Notes: generated by a model not told the origin, from the letters alone. Shown: positions 45,160-54,281, counted from the first letter of the stretch. The stretch is DNA of 64,000 nt from Streptomyces avermitilis MA-4680 = NBRC 14893 (GCF_000009765.2 NC_003155.5:1-64000), one strand, 5' to 3'. Program-made: numbers and translations.

Positions 45160-45432
45160 TCAGGCGCTTCGGCTACGCATGCCCGCTGAGGCGAGCACCA
45201 CCGTCGGCACCGACACCAGGACCGCCCAGCCCAGGCGGCGCGACTGGTACGTGGCGCACGTCGCCTCCACTCCGTCCTCCATCGACCCATGCGCGGGGCT
45301 CGAGTCGTTGCCGAGGACGGAGTGGCACTCGGAGCGGGGGTAAGCCGAGCTGATGTCTGGCGCGCTGGTCAGCAACCACAGGATCACGCCGGCTCCGGCG
45401 CATGTCAGAAGCCACGCAATTGTTTTGTTCAT
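45160..45432 (-). CDS. small two-helix membrane protein
   Basis: A 90-aa protein. Membrane segments at about 4-24 (IAWLLTCAGAGVILWLLTS) and 67-85 (LGWAVLVSVPTVVLASAGM) flank a loop with two Cys (SECHS, EATCATY) that may form an extracytoplasmic disulfide. ATG 45432 was chosen as the start of the hydrophobic-anchored protein. No family recognised. Confidence 0.6.
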   Translation of the reverse strand: MNKTIAWLLTCAGAGVILWLLTSAPDISSAYPRSECHSVLGNDSSPAHGSMEDGVEATCATYQSRRLGWAVLVSVPTVVLASAGMRSRSA

Positions 45433-45818
45433 GCCGTGACTGTATGCCTGCGGCCTGCTCAAACTCTCTATGGTCGGCGACCAGTTCCTGAAGCAGTTCC
45501 AGAGTCACGTCCTTCAGGTGCGCGGTGACGTCGGGTAGTGGCCGGGCGCTTCCCCGGGCAGACCCCGCCGCCGCGCGAACTCCGTTTCCGCTGCATAACT
45601 TGGGCAGCAGCCACATCGCGGCGCAGAGACCGGGACCGCACGACCTCTGTGTGCTCACGGGCAGGCCCGGTCCCCGCGAAAGTCGGTATGCGCCGCACCA
45701 CGGTGCTCCAAGCCCTCGTTGACGGGGAGAGCGTGGGCGAAGCCTGGGGGCGGGGTCGCCCGACTCACCGGGCATGCGGTGAGCGTGCCCGGTGAGTCCC
45801 GCCGCGGCGGCCGCTTCC
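45433..45818. other. no confident gene
   Basis: About 385 bp between two leftward genes. Fragments such as KVGMRRTTVLQALVDGESVG on the + strand hint at an old recombinase or HTH gene but are too short to name. Confidence 0.35.
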
Positions 45819-47024
45819 TTACACCGCGGCGATGCCCTCCATGCCGGATTCGGCGAAGGCGGGCAGGTCTGTGACCGTCGTGACCTTGGTGAGGGCGCCG
45901 GTGCGTCCGACGCGGAAGCCGTCGACGGTGCCGGAGGTCGCGTTCTGGACGTAGACGAACTTGTCGGCGGCGACGGCGATGTCGATGACGCCCTGGGACT
46001 TCGCGGACGGCGCGGCGGCGATGCCTGCCTCGTTGGTCAGCGCGAGCCGGCCCCGGGCGTCCATGCGGTAGCCGCTCACGGTCGAGTTGCCGGTGTTTCC
46101 GCCGTAGAAGAAGTCACCGGCGCGTTCCAGCCAGCACAGGGTGTCCTGCCCGTTCGGCAAGGGCTTTTGGAGGACTTGCAGCTCCCCGTTGCGACGGACC
46201 TTGTAGGTGCTGACGGTGGACTCGGCGGCCTCGGCGACCAGCATGCGGCCCGTTTTGTCGAAGGCGATGGCGAACGGCACCATGCCCGCGGACTTGTTCA
46301 CGACCGGCTTGTGCGCCGGGCGGCCGTCCCGACCGATGGGGAAGACCTCGACGGTGTTGGCCGACTTGGTGGTGACGACCAGGTTCCGGCCGTCCGGAGT
46401 GAACGCCGCCTGGCCCGGCGAGCTGCTGAACAGCGGCACCTTCTCGTTCTTCAGCCCCAGGGTGCGCAACGAACCGCTGAGCGGCTTCAGGCCCATCGTG
46501 GTGATTCTGAAACCCTGGACGCTTCCCGCGCCGCCCGCGTTCATGACGTAGGCCAGGTCGCCCGAGACGGCGATGCCGACGGGGAAGTCCCCGCCCGTGG
46601 GCACGGTCTGGCGGTCTGTGAGTTTTTGGCCGTGCACAGCGTACGACGTCAGGGTGCCGCTGCCGGCGTTGAGGGCCAGCAGCCGCCCGGAACGCCTGTC
46701 GTAGACCAGCGATCCCTGCGATGCCAGCGAGTCGGTGGGCGCGTCGACCTGGTCGCCGCCCTTGCCGCCTGTCGCGTACTTCCCCGCGGCGGTCAGCTTG
46801 CCGTCGTCGCCGCGGCGGAAGACGTGGATGGTGTTCCCGGCCAGCTCGTTGCCCTGCACGAACACGGCGTGGTCGGCCTTCGACGCAGTGCGCGGGGTGG
46901 GCGAGACCTGGTCTGCCGAGGCGATGTTGACCGTGGCCACCACCGCCGCTACGGCTACCGTGCCGCCGCCGAAGACGGTCGCCCTCTTGTGCAGCGTCGA
47001 CCTGCGCCTGTTGTGCCTGCTCAC
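45819..47024 (-). CDS. secreted lactonase-like beta-propeller protein
   Basis: A 401-aa exported protein. GTG 47024 starts a basic signal sequence (RHNRRRSTLHKRATVFGGGT ... VNIASA). The mature part repeats propeller blades such as HAVFVQGNELAGNTIHVFRR, FPVGIAVSGDLAYVMNAGG, GQAAFTPDGRNLVVTTKSAN and GVIDIAVAADKFVYVQNAT. It resembles the 6-phosphogluconolactonase/YVTN propeller family. Secreted homologues have no established substrate. The gene stands alone. Confidence 0.78.
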   Translation of the reverse strand: MSRHNRRRSTLHKRATVFGGGTVAVAAVVATVNIASADQVSPTPRTASKADHAVFVQGNELAGNTIHVFRRGDDGKLTAAGKYATGGKGGDQVDAPTDSLASQGSLVYDRRSGRLLALNAGSGTLTSYAVHGQKLTDRQTVPTGGDFPVGIAVSGDLAYVMNAGGAGSVQGFRITTMGLKPLSGSLRTLGLKNEKVPLFSSSPGQAAFTPDGRNLVVTTKSANTVEVFPIGRDGRPAHKPVVNKSAGMVPFAIAFDKTGRMLVAEAAESTVSTYKVRRNGELQVLQKPLPNGQDTLCWLERAGDFFYGGNTGNSTVSGYRMDARGRLALTNEAGIAAAPSAKSQGVIDIAVAADKFVYVQNATSGTVDGFRVGRTGALTKVTTVTDLPAFAESGMEGIAAV

Positions 47025-47238
47025 GTGTGGCTCCTGTGATCCGGGGGCGTGAGTAAGCAGAGTTGCGGATGGGGAGATGACAATGAAAGCGAACGACGGC
47101 CGCGTCAGACTCTCGTAAGAACCCAACGGGCCTCGGCACACGCTAATTTGACGTGTCGGCCATCGCAGTCACGTGCGTCGTGGGCCTGCTCGCCGTCTGG
47201 GGCACGGCCGATCCACACAGTCAGCTGGCTTCGTCGCT

Positions 47239-48180
47239 CTACCCGGCACGCGTGTGATCGATGAATGCGGTCAACGCGTCCACAGTGGCGTCGGGCTGCT
47301 CGTCGGGAATGAAGTGCCCGGCTTGTGGGATGACGACGCCGGTCACGTTCTCTGCCCAGGGGCTGATGGCGGCGGCCATGTCGGGGATCGAGCCGTGGGA
47401 GCTGGAGATGCCCAGGACCGGGATGGTCAAGTGCCCTCGTCGAGCGAGAGTGTCCTGGTTCTTGCGTGCTGATTCCGCGGCGTCGCGGAAGTAGGCGAGC
47501 GACGCTCGCAGCCCTCCCCCGGCTGCGATGGCTGCGGCGTAGTGGTCGATATCGGCGCTGTCGAACGTGTTCGGGGACAGTGTCTTGACCCTCAAGAACC
47601 AGCCCACGTAGTCACGCTCGCGGCCGGTGATCAGCGTCTCGGGCAGTTCGGGCACCAGGTGGAATGCCAAGTGCCAGGTCTTCCAGGCCCGTTCGGGATC
47701 CGTCGGGATGGCGTCCGGGAGGGTGATTCCGGGAATGCCGGCGTCGAGCAGGGCGACACCGTGCAGCCGGTCTGGGTACCTCAGGGCGAGCGAGAAGGCG
47801 ACGCAGGCCCCGATGTCGTGGGCGACGAGCCAGTACTTCGGCACGTTGAGCGCGGTCAGCGCGGCCTGGACACGTGAAGCGGCGGTGTGCGTGTCGTAGC
47901 CCCCTTGGGGACGATCGGAGTGGCCCTGTCCCGGCAGGTCGACCGCGATCACGTGGAAGCGCTCGGCCAGACGCGGCATCGCCTTGTGCCAAGCCCACCA
48001 GGTCTGCGGGAATCCGGCGAGCAGCACGACGGTGGGGCCGCTCGACCGGCCGCCTTCCACGGCGTGAAGCCGGATGCCTTCCGCGTCGACCCAGCGGTGC
48101 GTGAAGCCCGCGAGGTTGCGCAGCGGCAGCCCGGGGACGTTGTTCTGCTCGGGAGAGCGGTTCGGGGCGGCGTCGGTCAT
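47239..48180 (-). CDS. alpha/beta hydrolase (epoxide hydrolase/dehalogenase type)
   Basis: A 313-aa alpha/beta-hydrolase. Oxyanion region GFPQTWWAW at 56-64; nucleophile D122 in VAHDIGA, so it belongs to the Asp-nucleophile epoxide hydrolase/dehalogenase branch; catalytic His expected in PQAGHFIPDEQP near the end. The cap domain region (AFHLVPELPETLITGRERDY) fits epoxide hydrolase-like proteins; the substrate is unknown. Upstream is a 26-bp dyad at 48196-48221 suggesting repressor control. Confidence 0.82.
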   Translation of the reverse strand: MTDAAPNRSPEQNNVPGLPLRNLAGFTHRWVDAEGIRLHAVEGGRSSGPTVVLLAGFPQTWWAWHKAMPRLAERFHVIAVDLPGQGHSDRPQGGYDTHTAASRVQAALTALNVPKYWLVAHDIGACVAFSLALRYPDRLHGVALLDAGIPGITLPDAIPTDPERAWKTWHLAFHLVPELPETLITGRERDYVGWFLRVKTLSPNTFDSADIDHYAAAIAAGGGLRASLAYFRDAAESARKNQDTLARRGHLTIPVLGISSSHGSIPDMAAAISPWAENVTGVVIPQAGHFIPDEQPDATVDALTAFIDHTRAG

Positions 48181-48195
48181 GCCTCGAGCCTACCC

Positions 48196-48221
48196 CATCT
48201 TGGACCGTTCAGTACAAGATG
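48196..48221. promoter_or_regulatory. 26-bp dyad operator upstream of the hydrolase
   Basis: Outer arms CATCTTG and CAAGATG are perfect inverted repeats around GACCGTTCAGTA. The site lies 16-41 bp upstream of the hydrolase ATG, overlapping the likely promoter, and looks like a TetR-family operator. No intact tetR is present next to it. Confidence 0.55.
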
Positions 48222-48892
48222 AGGTGGGGCCGAGGCTGCGCCGGGGGTGCGGTGGCTCGCTGATGCCTTCCGTGAAGTCATCAGCGGCGTTCCGAGAAGG
48301 CCGTCCGACAGCGTGACAGTTCCGCGCACGCATCCCGTTCACCAGCCGGCACCAGCACACTCACCCCCACGGCCTTCCTGGTGAACTCCCCTACTCCGTC
48401 GCAGGGTTCAGGATCACCAGGAAGGCCGCCCCATACCCTGTAACCACTCCAAAGAGTGACCGCACAATCGGGGCCGAGGGCCAAAGAACAAGCTGAGCGC
48501 GCACGACCCGCGGCTGCGCCAGCTCCGCCTGAGACCACCTCCTTCGCCCAGCGGGTGGCCGGACTTCGAAGCCGACGACTGGGCGCGGGCCCACGCCCAA
48601 CTGTCGGCTTTCGTCGCGGAGAGATCACCCGCCACGTCTGTCATGGCGCTGCTTCATCAGGACCTCCACCCCGTACCGCAGCGAATCTCCCGGCTTGTCG
48701 AGCGGGCTGTAGCGCTCGCCTGGCACGGCCCCGCGCTGAGCACCGGCTGCCTTCTGTTCGGGCTGCTGTAGCCGGCAGCGGCGTGCGGCCTGCGTTCGCT
48801 GGCTGAGCGGGGGCAGCAGCCCGTCGCCGGGCCACAAAGATCTGACGCCACGGGCCGCAGGGAGCGGCCCCGTCGGCAGGCCGCTCGGGGAG
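48222..48892. other. gene debris, no intact gene
   Basis: About 670 bp. Short protein-like pieces occur on the minus strand, for example EFTRKAVGVSVLVPAGERDA near 48300-48390 and AGDLSATKADSWAWARAQSS near 48550-48620, in different frames. None reaches a recognisable domain. GGGGAG at about 48885 is a good ribosome-binding site for the tpg pseudogene. Confidence 0.4.
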
Positions 48893-49456
48893 ATGGATGT
48901 GGGAGAGATTACGCAAGGGCTGGAGCGCGCGTTGCGCACTCGGCCCGTTCTCTCGAGCACCGAGGCTCGCCCGCGGTTTCTGCTCGCGACTCACCAGGGT
49001 TCTACAGGAGCGTGGCCGCGTTGCTGGGTGTTTCGCAGCGCACCGTACAGCGCTGGGTGACGAAGAAGCCTCGATCGTCCCGACCTCCGCCCGGCCCGGC
49101 GGAGGTCGGGACGATCGAGGAGGCGGTCCTGATGCGATAGCAGCCCCAGGTGCGGGCCCGCCTGCGTGCCCGGGCCGAAGCGGAAGGCTTCGGCCTCCAC
49201 ATCCGAGCGCGCTTCGGGTTCGCGGCTCTGGCGGGGGTCCTCGGACGATCCGCGGGTGCGGTGGGCCACCCAGTCCCTGCCGGGAGAGGCGGCCCGTGAG
49301 CTGTTCGCCGTCCGGGACGTCGGCGCGGGCGAGCAGCAGCTGGTGATCCTCGCCCGTGCACTGGGTCACGCCTACTTCCGCGACGGGGGCCGACGCGGCC
49401 ACCGTCTGCACATCGCCTTCACCGACATCGAGTTCGCCGGCTTCTCGACCGGATGA
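48893..49456 (+). pseudogene. tpg: telomere terminal protein pseudogene (tpg-like)
   Basis: ATG 48893 follows GGGGAG. Reading across frames gives EITQGLERALRTRPVLSSTE, an HTH VAALLGVSQRTVQRWVTKKP, then QPQVRARLRARAEAEGFGLH IRARFGFAA-type, LPGEAARELFAVRDVGAGEQ and GHAYFRDGGRRGHRLHIAFT DIEF. This is the domain order of Streptomyces Tpg, which is covalently attached to telomere 5' ends and primes end patching. Total span is 188 codons, close to the roughly 185 aa of known Tpg. It is broken by a 1-nt loss near 49011, an amber at 49138-49140 where RWQPQV is expected (TGG to TAG), and a compensating frame change near 49228. No tap gene is adjacent. Confidence 0.78.
49069..49120. repeat. perfect 23-bp inverted repeat inside the tpg pseudogene
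   Basis: The left arm at 49069-49091 starts CCTCGATCGTCCCGACC; the right arm at 49098-49120 is its exact reverse complement; the loop is 6 nt (CGGCCC). It replaces the linker between the HTH and the QPQVRAR segment of the terminal protein. Confidence 0.9.
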
Positions 49457-49680
49457 CCTCCTCGTCCGGCGTACCGGCGCCGGACGACGCGTCCGAGCAG
49501 GCGACGGGTCCTCGTGGGCAACGGTCGGCTGCCCGGACCTTTTGGCAGAGGGCGCCGCTGGGGACCGGGTTTCGTACCTGCCCCCCCGGTTATCGAAGGC
49601 AGGTACGAAAGCCGGTCCCTCGGAGGGCATCCGTCGGCTTCCCTCCTCATGTTCTGTCCCGGCCGGGACAGAACATGGGG
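49457..49680. repeat. palindrome cluster downstream of the tpg pseudogene
   Basis: Three structures in 220 bp: CGTCCGGCG with CGCCGGACG near 49467-49493; 22-bp arms at 49561-49582 and 49598-49619 with one mismatch; and a perfect 30-bp palindrome at 49648-49677 centred on CCCGG/CCGGG. There is no gene here. The density of foldbacks is unlike the rest of the window except the telomere itself. Confidence 0.82.
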
Positions 49681-49693
49681 AGCGGCTCCGCTG

Positions 49694-50212
49694 TTAACGA
49701 GTGCTCGTGGTGTCGATGTCGACGATGTGGTTGTACCGCTCCACCAGCACGAAAAGCTTGGTCTTCTGCGTCGTCTCCCCGCTGCCGAAGGTCAGGGTGA
49801 CGATGACCTCATGGCCGTTGCCCACGGTGCCGTTGTCGGTCGCCGTCCACTGCGCCGGGATGTTTTGGGCGCGCAGGACGCCGTCCGCCGCGTTCGTCTT
49901 CTCCCAGGCTGCCAGCCGCTTGGCGAAGTCGGGCGTCAGGTAGTGGTTGCGGAGGGCCGTGGCGAGCGTGGCGTCCGGGTCCGTGTAGTCGCCCTTCGCG
50001 TCGATGTACGCGCCGTAGAAGTCGGCGACCCGGGTCACCGCTTGGCCGGGCGTGCCGCTGACCGACTGTGCGGTGGACGCCTTTGCGGGGGCATGGACGG
50101 CCGCCTGTGCCGACACCTGTGTCGACACACCGAGTCCGACAGCCAGGACGAGGCCGGCGGCGACGGCCGCGCGGCGGCCCGGACGACGGTGTGCGGAGGA
50201 CTTCCTGTTCAT
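49694..50212 (-). CDS. small secreted protein
   Basis: A 172-aa protein from ATG 50212 with GGAAG upstream. Signal peptide: basic MNRKSSAHRRPGRRAAVAAG, hydrophobic LVLAVGLGVS and cleavage near SAQAA. The mature part (TRVADFYGAYIDAKGDYTDP ... VIVTLTFGSGETTQKTKLFV LVE) looks like a cystatin/NTF2-like alpha+beta fold; no family is assigned. Extracellular. No operon partner. Confidence 0.72.
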   Translation of the reverse strand: MNRKSSAHRRPGRRAAVAAGLVLAVGLGVSTQVSAQAAVHAPAKASTAQSVSGTPGQAVTRVADFYGAYIDAKGDYTDPDATLATALRNHYLTPDFAKRLAAWEKTNAADGVLRAQNIPAQWTATDNGTVGNGHEVIVTLTFGSGETTQKTKLFVLVERYNHIVDIDTTSTR

Positions 50213-50520
50213 GTGTGTCTTCCTTTTCTGGTCTGTATGCGGTTGCTCTTGGCCGGTTCCGGCTCTCGTGCCGAAGGCGCACTTGTGGCCACCTCGTCCG
50301 CCTCCGAGTCGAGGACAGGACGGCCCGGCTGCCGGATCGGACAGGAGTGGGCCCGGTGTTTTCGCCCCGGGGCCGTCGTGTGGCGGCGGGCGCCGCGGGG
50401 TGCCGAACGCCGCACCTCGGGCATTCGGGTACACGGGTGTCCCGGTACGCAGGCGCAGGTGGTGTGCCGTTGCTCATTCCTGCTGAACTGCGGAAGCGTC
50501 CGCCGGCCGTTCGGGCAGAT
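50213..50520. other. non-coding spacer
   Basis: About 310 bp between two leftward genes for secreted proteins, presumably containing the promoter of the 49694-50212 gene. Nothing else is recognised. Confidence 0.35.
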
Positions 50521-50898
50521 TCAGCAGGTGGAACTGCTGGAGATCTTTATTCCGGTGACGCTGTAAGCGTTCGCGAACACGGTTTCGGAATTCGGCACCA
50601 GGCAGATCGAGTTCCCGTCCTGGAGCCGTAGGTACGCCACGTCGTCGTTCCGGGTGTTCACGACGTGGTAGTGCGGCCGGGATCTGACCGTCTGGTAGGA
50701 ACTGGTGACATCGCGGTACTTCGTGATCGGTGTGCCCGCGTTATAGGCGTCCTCGTCCACGTAGAAGCAGACGTAGGGGTACGGGCAGCCGTGGGTGGGG
50801 GACTCCGCCTGGGCTGCCGATGCGCCGGTCACGGACATGGCTGCGACGGCCACGCTCGCGCCTGCGAGGCCTGCTGCCTTTCGGATGACGGACTTCAT
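50521..50898 (-). CDS. secreted peptidase inhibitor I36-like protein
   Basis: A 125-aa exported protein. GGAGG lies 6 nt before ATG 50898. Signal peptide MKSVIRKAAGLAGASVAVAA to ASAAQA. The mature protein begins with GCPYPYVCFYVDEDAYNAG, the C-x-YVC-F/Y start typical of the actinobacterial I36-like inhibitor family, and ends in a Cys. It has three Cys plus one near NSICLV, probably two disulfides. Inhibitor function is inferred from family resemblance only. Confidence 0.65.
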   Translation of the reverse strand: MKSVIRKAAGLAGASVAVAAMSVTGASAAQAESPTHGCPYPYVCFYVDEDAYNAGTPITKYRDVTSSYQTVRSRPHYHVVNTRNDDVAYLRLQDGNSICLVPNSETVFANAYSVTGIKISSSSTC

Positions 50899-51273
50899 CA
50901 AACCTCCAAGAATTTAAGTAGATCGTCTGAGACGGCAGCTGTAGATCGTGATCCGTTGCGGATGCCGCTGGTCAGCAGGGGCGAAGCCCGGTGCTGCGAG
51001 GCGTACGGCAACCGGCGTCGTGAGCGTGTGTGACGACGTATCAAGCGCGGTGGCCATGAAGGCAACCGTTGGTGCGTGCGTATCGGGACGTCGCCCAACG
51101 CCGGTTGGTCCCTGTAGCCGTGGTCGGTGCGACACCCAGAGCATCGGCGGTCACCGGAGTCCGGCGCAACGACTGCCGGCCCTTTGGCGACGGTGGAACC
51201 ATCCCAGCCCATCTGACGTGCAGGGATATGAGTGCCTGGGATACGGGATCGTGGGCGGGACGACGGAGGAACG
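50899..51273. other. divergent promoter region
   Basis: About 375 bp between the leftward inhibitor gene and the rightward XRE regulator. No gene is supported. GGAGGAAC at about 51264 is the ribosome-binding site of the XRE gene. Confidence 0.4.
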
Positions 51274-52623
51274 GTGTCGATGCGGGACGATGTCGAGGAG
51301 TTCGCGGCGCTTCTGCGGCAGCTGAAGGACCGCACGGACCGGAGCTACGGCTCGCTGGCCCGCCGCCTCAACATGAACACCTCCACGCTGCACCGGTACT
51401 GCGCGGGCGAGGCGGTGCCGCAGGACTTCGCGCCCGTGGAGCGGCTCGCCGCCTTCTGCGAGGCGACACCGAAGGAGCGGCTCGAGCTGCACCGGCTGTG
51501 GTTGTTGGCGGTGGAGGCTCGGCAGCGGGTACGTACGGCCGGCCCGGCGGAAGCGGCGGTGTCGGCGGAGGCGGCGGTGCCGGCACCGGACACGGACGGG
51601 GCACTCGCCGAGGACGGGGAACCCGCCGAGGAGAGCTGCTCCGCGGAGCAGCCCGGGGACGGTCCCGGCCCGGACGAGCCCGCTCCCTCCCCCGCTCCCC
51701 GCCCCTGGTTCCGCCGCCGACGGGTCCTGGCGTCCACCTCCGTCACCTGCGCGCTGCTCGCCGCTCTGGGCACCACGTCCGCCCTGTCGGACGACCGCTC
51801 CTCCGAGGCGGACGGCTCTCGCTCCGCGGGCCCGCGGGCGGCCGCCCCCGGCGCATCCCACCGTTCGGCGAAACCGTCGGCCGGCGGCTCCCCCTCCCCT
51901 TCCCGGAGCTTTGCGGCGCCCGGCCCCCGGCAGAAGGCCCCCGCCCCGTCCGGCACCGGCAGCGGTCCCACCCCGGCCGCGAAGCCTGCCACCGGCCTGC
52001 CCCTCGCATGGAGCGCCGACTCCCTGGTCTGGGACAAGGGCTGCGACCACGACTACGTCATCGACAAGCCGCCCGCGCAGGTGCCTCCACCGCCGGTGCA
52101 ACAGGACGCCGGGGCGTGGGCGGCGACGCAGGGCGCGGTGCACGGGCGGCATACGATGGTGCAGATCTCCGTGCAGGGGCAGTCCTCCACGGCCGTGGTC
52201 CTCAAAGCGCTCCACGTCCGCATCGTCAGCCGCGGCAACCCGGCCGCCGGGAGCGCCTACGCCATGGGCCAGGGCTGCGGCGGCGACCTCACGCCCCGCC
52301 GCTTCACCGTGAACCTCGACGCCGGCCGCCCCATCGCCCGCCCGAAGGACGGCGCCGACATCGGACACACCATCCCCGCCGTGCAATTCCCGTACCGCGT
52401 CTCCGCCGAGGACCCGGAGGTGCTGCTGGTCGACGCGACGACACAGGCCTACAACGCCCGCTGGTACCTCGAACTCGACTGGTCCTCCCAGGGCCGCACC
52501 GGCACGATCCGCATCGACGACCACGGCCGCCCGTTCCACACCACCAGCATCAAGGGAATGCCGCGCTACTGGTACGGCACGAACAACGCAGGCGGGCGTG
52601 CCTGGGTCCCCTACGACAGCTAG
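51274..52623 (+). CDS. XRE-type HTH protein with single membrane anchor
   Basis: A 449-aa protein from GTG 51274 (ATG 51280 is equally possible). Cytoplasmic N terminus with an XRE HTH: FAALLRQLKDRTDRSYGSLA and RRLNMNTSTLHRYCAGEAVP. A Pro/Glu-rich linker is followed by one membrane helix (VLASTSVTCALLAALGTTSA), a low-complexity Ser/Pro/Gly spacer, and a C-terminal extracytoplasmic domain of about 200 residues (LVWDKGCDHDYVIDKPPAQV ... VPYDS). The architecture suggests a membrane-tethered DNA-binding sensor. It is common in Streptomyces, with no known ligand. Confidence 0.78.
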   Translation: MSMRDDVEEFAALLRQLKDRTDRSYGSLARRLNMNTSTLHRYCAGEAVPQDFAPVERLAAFCEATPKERLELHRLWLLAVEARQRVRTAGPAEAAVSAEAAVPAPDTDGALAEDGEPAEESCSAEQPGDGPGPDEPAPSPAPRPWFRRRRVLASTSVTCALLAALGTTSALSDDRSSEADGSRSAGPRAAAPGASHRSAKPSAGGSPSPSRSFAAPGPRQKAPAPSGTGSGPTPAAKPATGLPLAWSADSLVWDKGCDHDYVIDKPPAQVPPPPVQQDAGAWAATQGAVHGRHTMVQISVQGQSSTAVVLKALHVRIVSRGNPAAGSAYAMGQGCGGDLTPRRFTVNLDAGRPIARPKDGADIGHTIPAVQFPYRVSAEDPEVLLVDATTQAYNARWYLELDWSSQGRTGTIRIDDHGRPFHTTSIKGMPRYWYGTNNAGGRAWVPYDS

Positions 52624-52636
52624 CGCTGGATTCCTC

Positions 52637-53060
52637 AAACGGTGTACACATATCGCCGCCGTAGCCGACGGGTCGGCGGTGCGGGTCTGCCCCAGACCCA
52701 GGGGGTGGCACGGGAGTTGAGCTGGCTGGTCGCCAGGGTGGTGGCGTATGCGATGTCGTCGAGGTTGGCGAATGACCGGCCAGGCGAGGGCGGCTTTGCG
52801 GAAGATGCGCCACCAGCCTTCCTGCAGGTGTCGCGCCCCGTCCTCGATGTCCCTGGTCCAGCTGGTGGCGGACGTGGCCACCGCGCCACGGGTTCCGGAT
52901 GGCGAACAGGGGGCTCGGCCTCCGGCGCGAGCACACCTGGTCGGCCCCGGCTCGTGCGCATGTGTGGGCGCACGGAACATGTGCAGGCTCAAGCCCGAAC
53001 AGGTGCCGGCGACCGCGCTGGGGCCGGGACAGAAGGTGCAGCGGTGCTGCGCGGATGAGT
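52637..53060 (-). pseudogene. IS630-like transposase C-terminal remnant
   Basis: Leftward: LQEGWWRIFRKAAL in one frame, then RSFANLDDIAYATTLATSQL and WVWGRPAPPTRRLRRRYVYT in another, ending near 52637. This resembles the C-terminal end of IS630-type DDE transposases found in streptomycetes. The catalytic part is missing and at least one frameshift is present. Confidence 0.45.
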
Positions 53061-53179
53061 CGGGCCAGATGCTCCGCCGCCGAAAGCACGGGCCTGGTCC
53101 CCGCGCGGTCACATGCCCCGCGTCGGAGTCAGCGCCTCGGACTCGGGACGCATCTCCCTGGCGGGCGTGGTCTGCCGCA

Positions 53180-53594
53180 GGGCTGGTCAACGCAGCCGGC
53201 TGCCGGTGCCGGCGTGGCTGGCCGGCAGGGGCGGGCAGCCGGAGGGCTACTGCCACCTGCAGATGATCGACGCGGTCCGCTACCTGGTCGACAACGGCAT
53301 CGAGTGGCCGGCGATGCCCGCGGACTTCCCCGCCCGGGACCGCGTCTGCGCCGTCTTCCGCCGCCGGCGTGACCACCAGCTGATCGCCGGGTTCCATGAC
53401 CGGCTGCGCGGCCGGGTCCGCGAGAGCGAGGCCGGAACACGGAACCGACGGCCGCGATCGTGGACTCGCAGATCGTCGCCCTCGGTGCCGTCACCGCAGT
53501 GCTGATGCCCCGCCAGGGCCAAACGGCCGTAACGGAGGCCGAGCCGGCCACCGCCACCCACCAGGCGCGGTCCGCGGTCGCCGTCGGCGAATAG
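53180..53594 (+). pseudogene. IS5-type transposase N-terminal remnant
   Basis: The frame contains YCHLQMIDAVRYLVDNGIEW, AMPADFPARDRVCAVFRRRR and LIAGFHDRLRGRVRESEAG, the N-terminal third of an IS5-family transposase. After one frameshift near 53440 it continues TAAIVDSQIV, the first catalytic Asp segment, and then ends at 53594. The C-terminal DDE residues are lost. Confidence 0.6.
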
Positions 53595-53756
53595 CGCACC
53601 CGCCTGCCGTGCCGGCCCGGGCCCGACGCCTTCCCCCGCCGTCGGGCCCGGGCCCTTCTGCGACACCACGGTTTCCGTCGCGGCCTCGTCAGGGCCAGAT
53701 GAATCAGGCCAGGCCTGCGCACAGTGCATCCCAAGCCCAAGGAAAGGAGTATTCAC

Positions 53757-54281
53757 GTGATAGTTCTCGTGAATGTATTCCAAGTCCACGGATCTCCCAC
53801 CGCGTTCGAGCGCGAATTCGCGAACGTCTCCGAATGCATGCGGGCACAGCCCGGATTTCTGCACCACAGGCTGCTCTGTTCCCAGGGCACTGACTCGACC
53901 TATGTGAACGTCGCGCAGTGGCAGGACGAGCAGTCCCTGCGCGACGCGCTGGCCCGTCCTGAGGTCGTCGGACGCCTGCGTCCGACGACGGCGTTGGTTC
54001 ACCTATATGAACTCCGCACACATGGATATACATGTGGTGGACGGCGTGCAAGACTCCTTCAACTCCCTTACCACGCTGTTCAGTTGGAGAGAGGCAGGTA
54101 CCCGTGTCCATTTCTCGGCGGGCTGTTTTGGCTACGGCGGCCGGCACCGCGGCCGCGTATGCGTCTTCGCCTCAGTCTGCGCAGGCGCTGGCCGAGCAGG
54201 TACCGGCAGCGACGGTGCGCACGCTGCGTGCGGCGGCCGACTACGCGGTGGAGAAGATCCGTGCTGTCGCGCCAGGCGTGA
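53757..54281 (+). CDS. antibiotic biosynthesis monooxygenase (ABM) domain protein
   Basis: GTG 53757, with AAGGAAAGGAG upstream, begins VIVLVNVFQVHGSPTAFERE, then FANVSECMRAQPGFLHHRLL and YVNVAQWQDEQSLRDALARP, a clear ABM fold (dimeric alpha/beta barrel). Normal members end around residue 95 (LVHLYE), which is where similarity stops here. The remaining 80 residues overlap the start of the GH88 gene in another frame, so the true C terminus has probably been lost by frameshift near 54015. Such proteins act as small oxygenases or quorum-related enzymes. Confidence 0.65.
   Translation: MIVLVNVFQVHGSPTAFEREFANVSECMRAQPGFLHHRLLCSQGTDSTYVNVAQWQDEQSLRDALARPEVVGRLRPTTALVHLYELRTHGYTCGGRRARLLQLPYHAVQLERGRYPCPFLGGLFWLRRPAPRPRMRLRLSLRRRWPSRYRQRRCARCVRRPTTRWRRSVLSRQA

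Noticed and set aside
51151..53397. A 748-codon open frame on the minus strand
   Set aside because: Antisense to the XRE membrane protein and spanning transposase debris; no consistent protein character.
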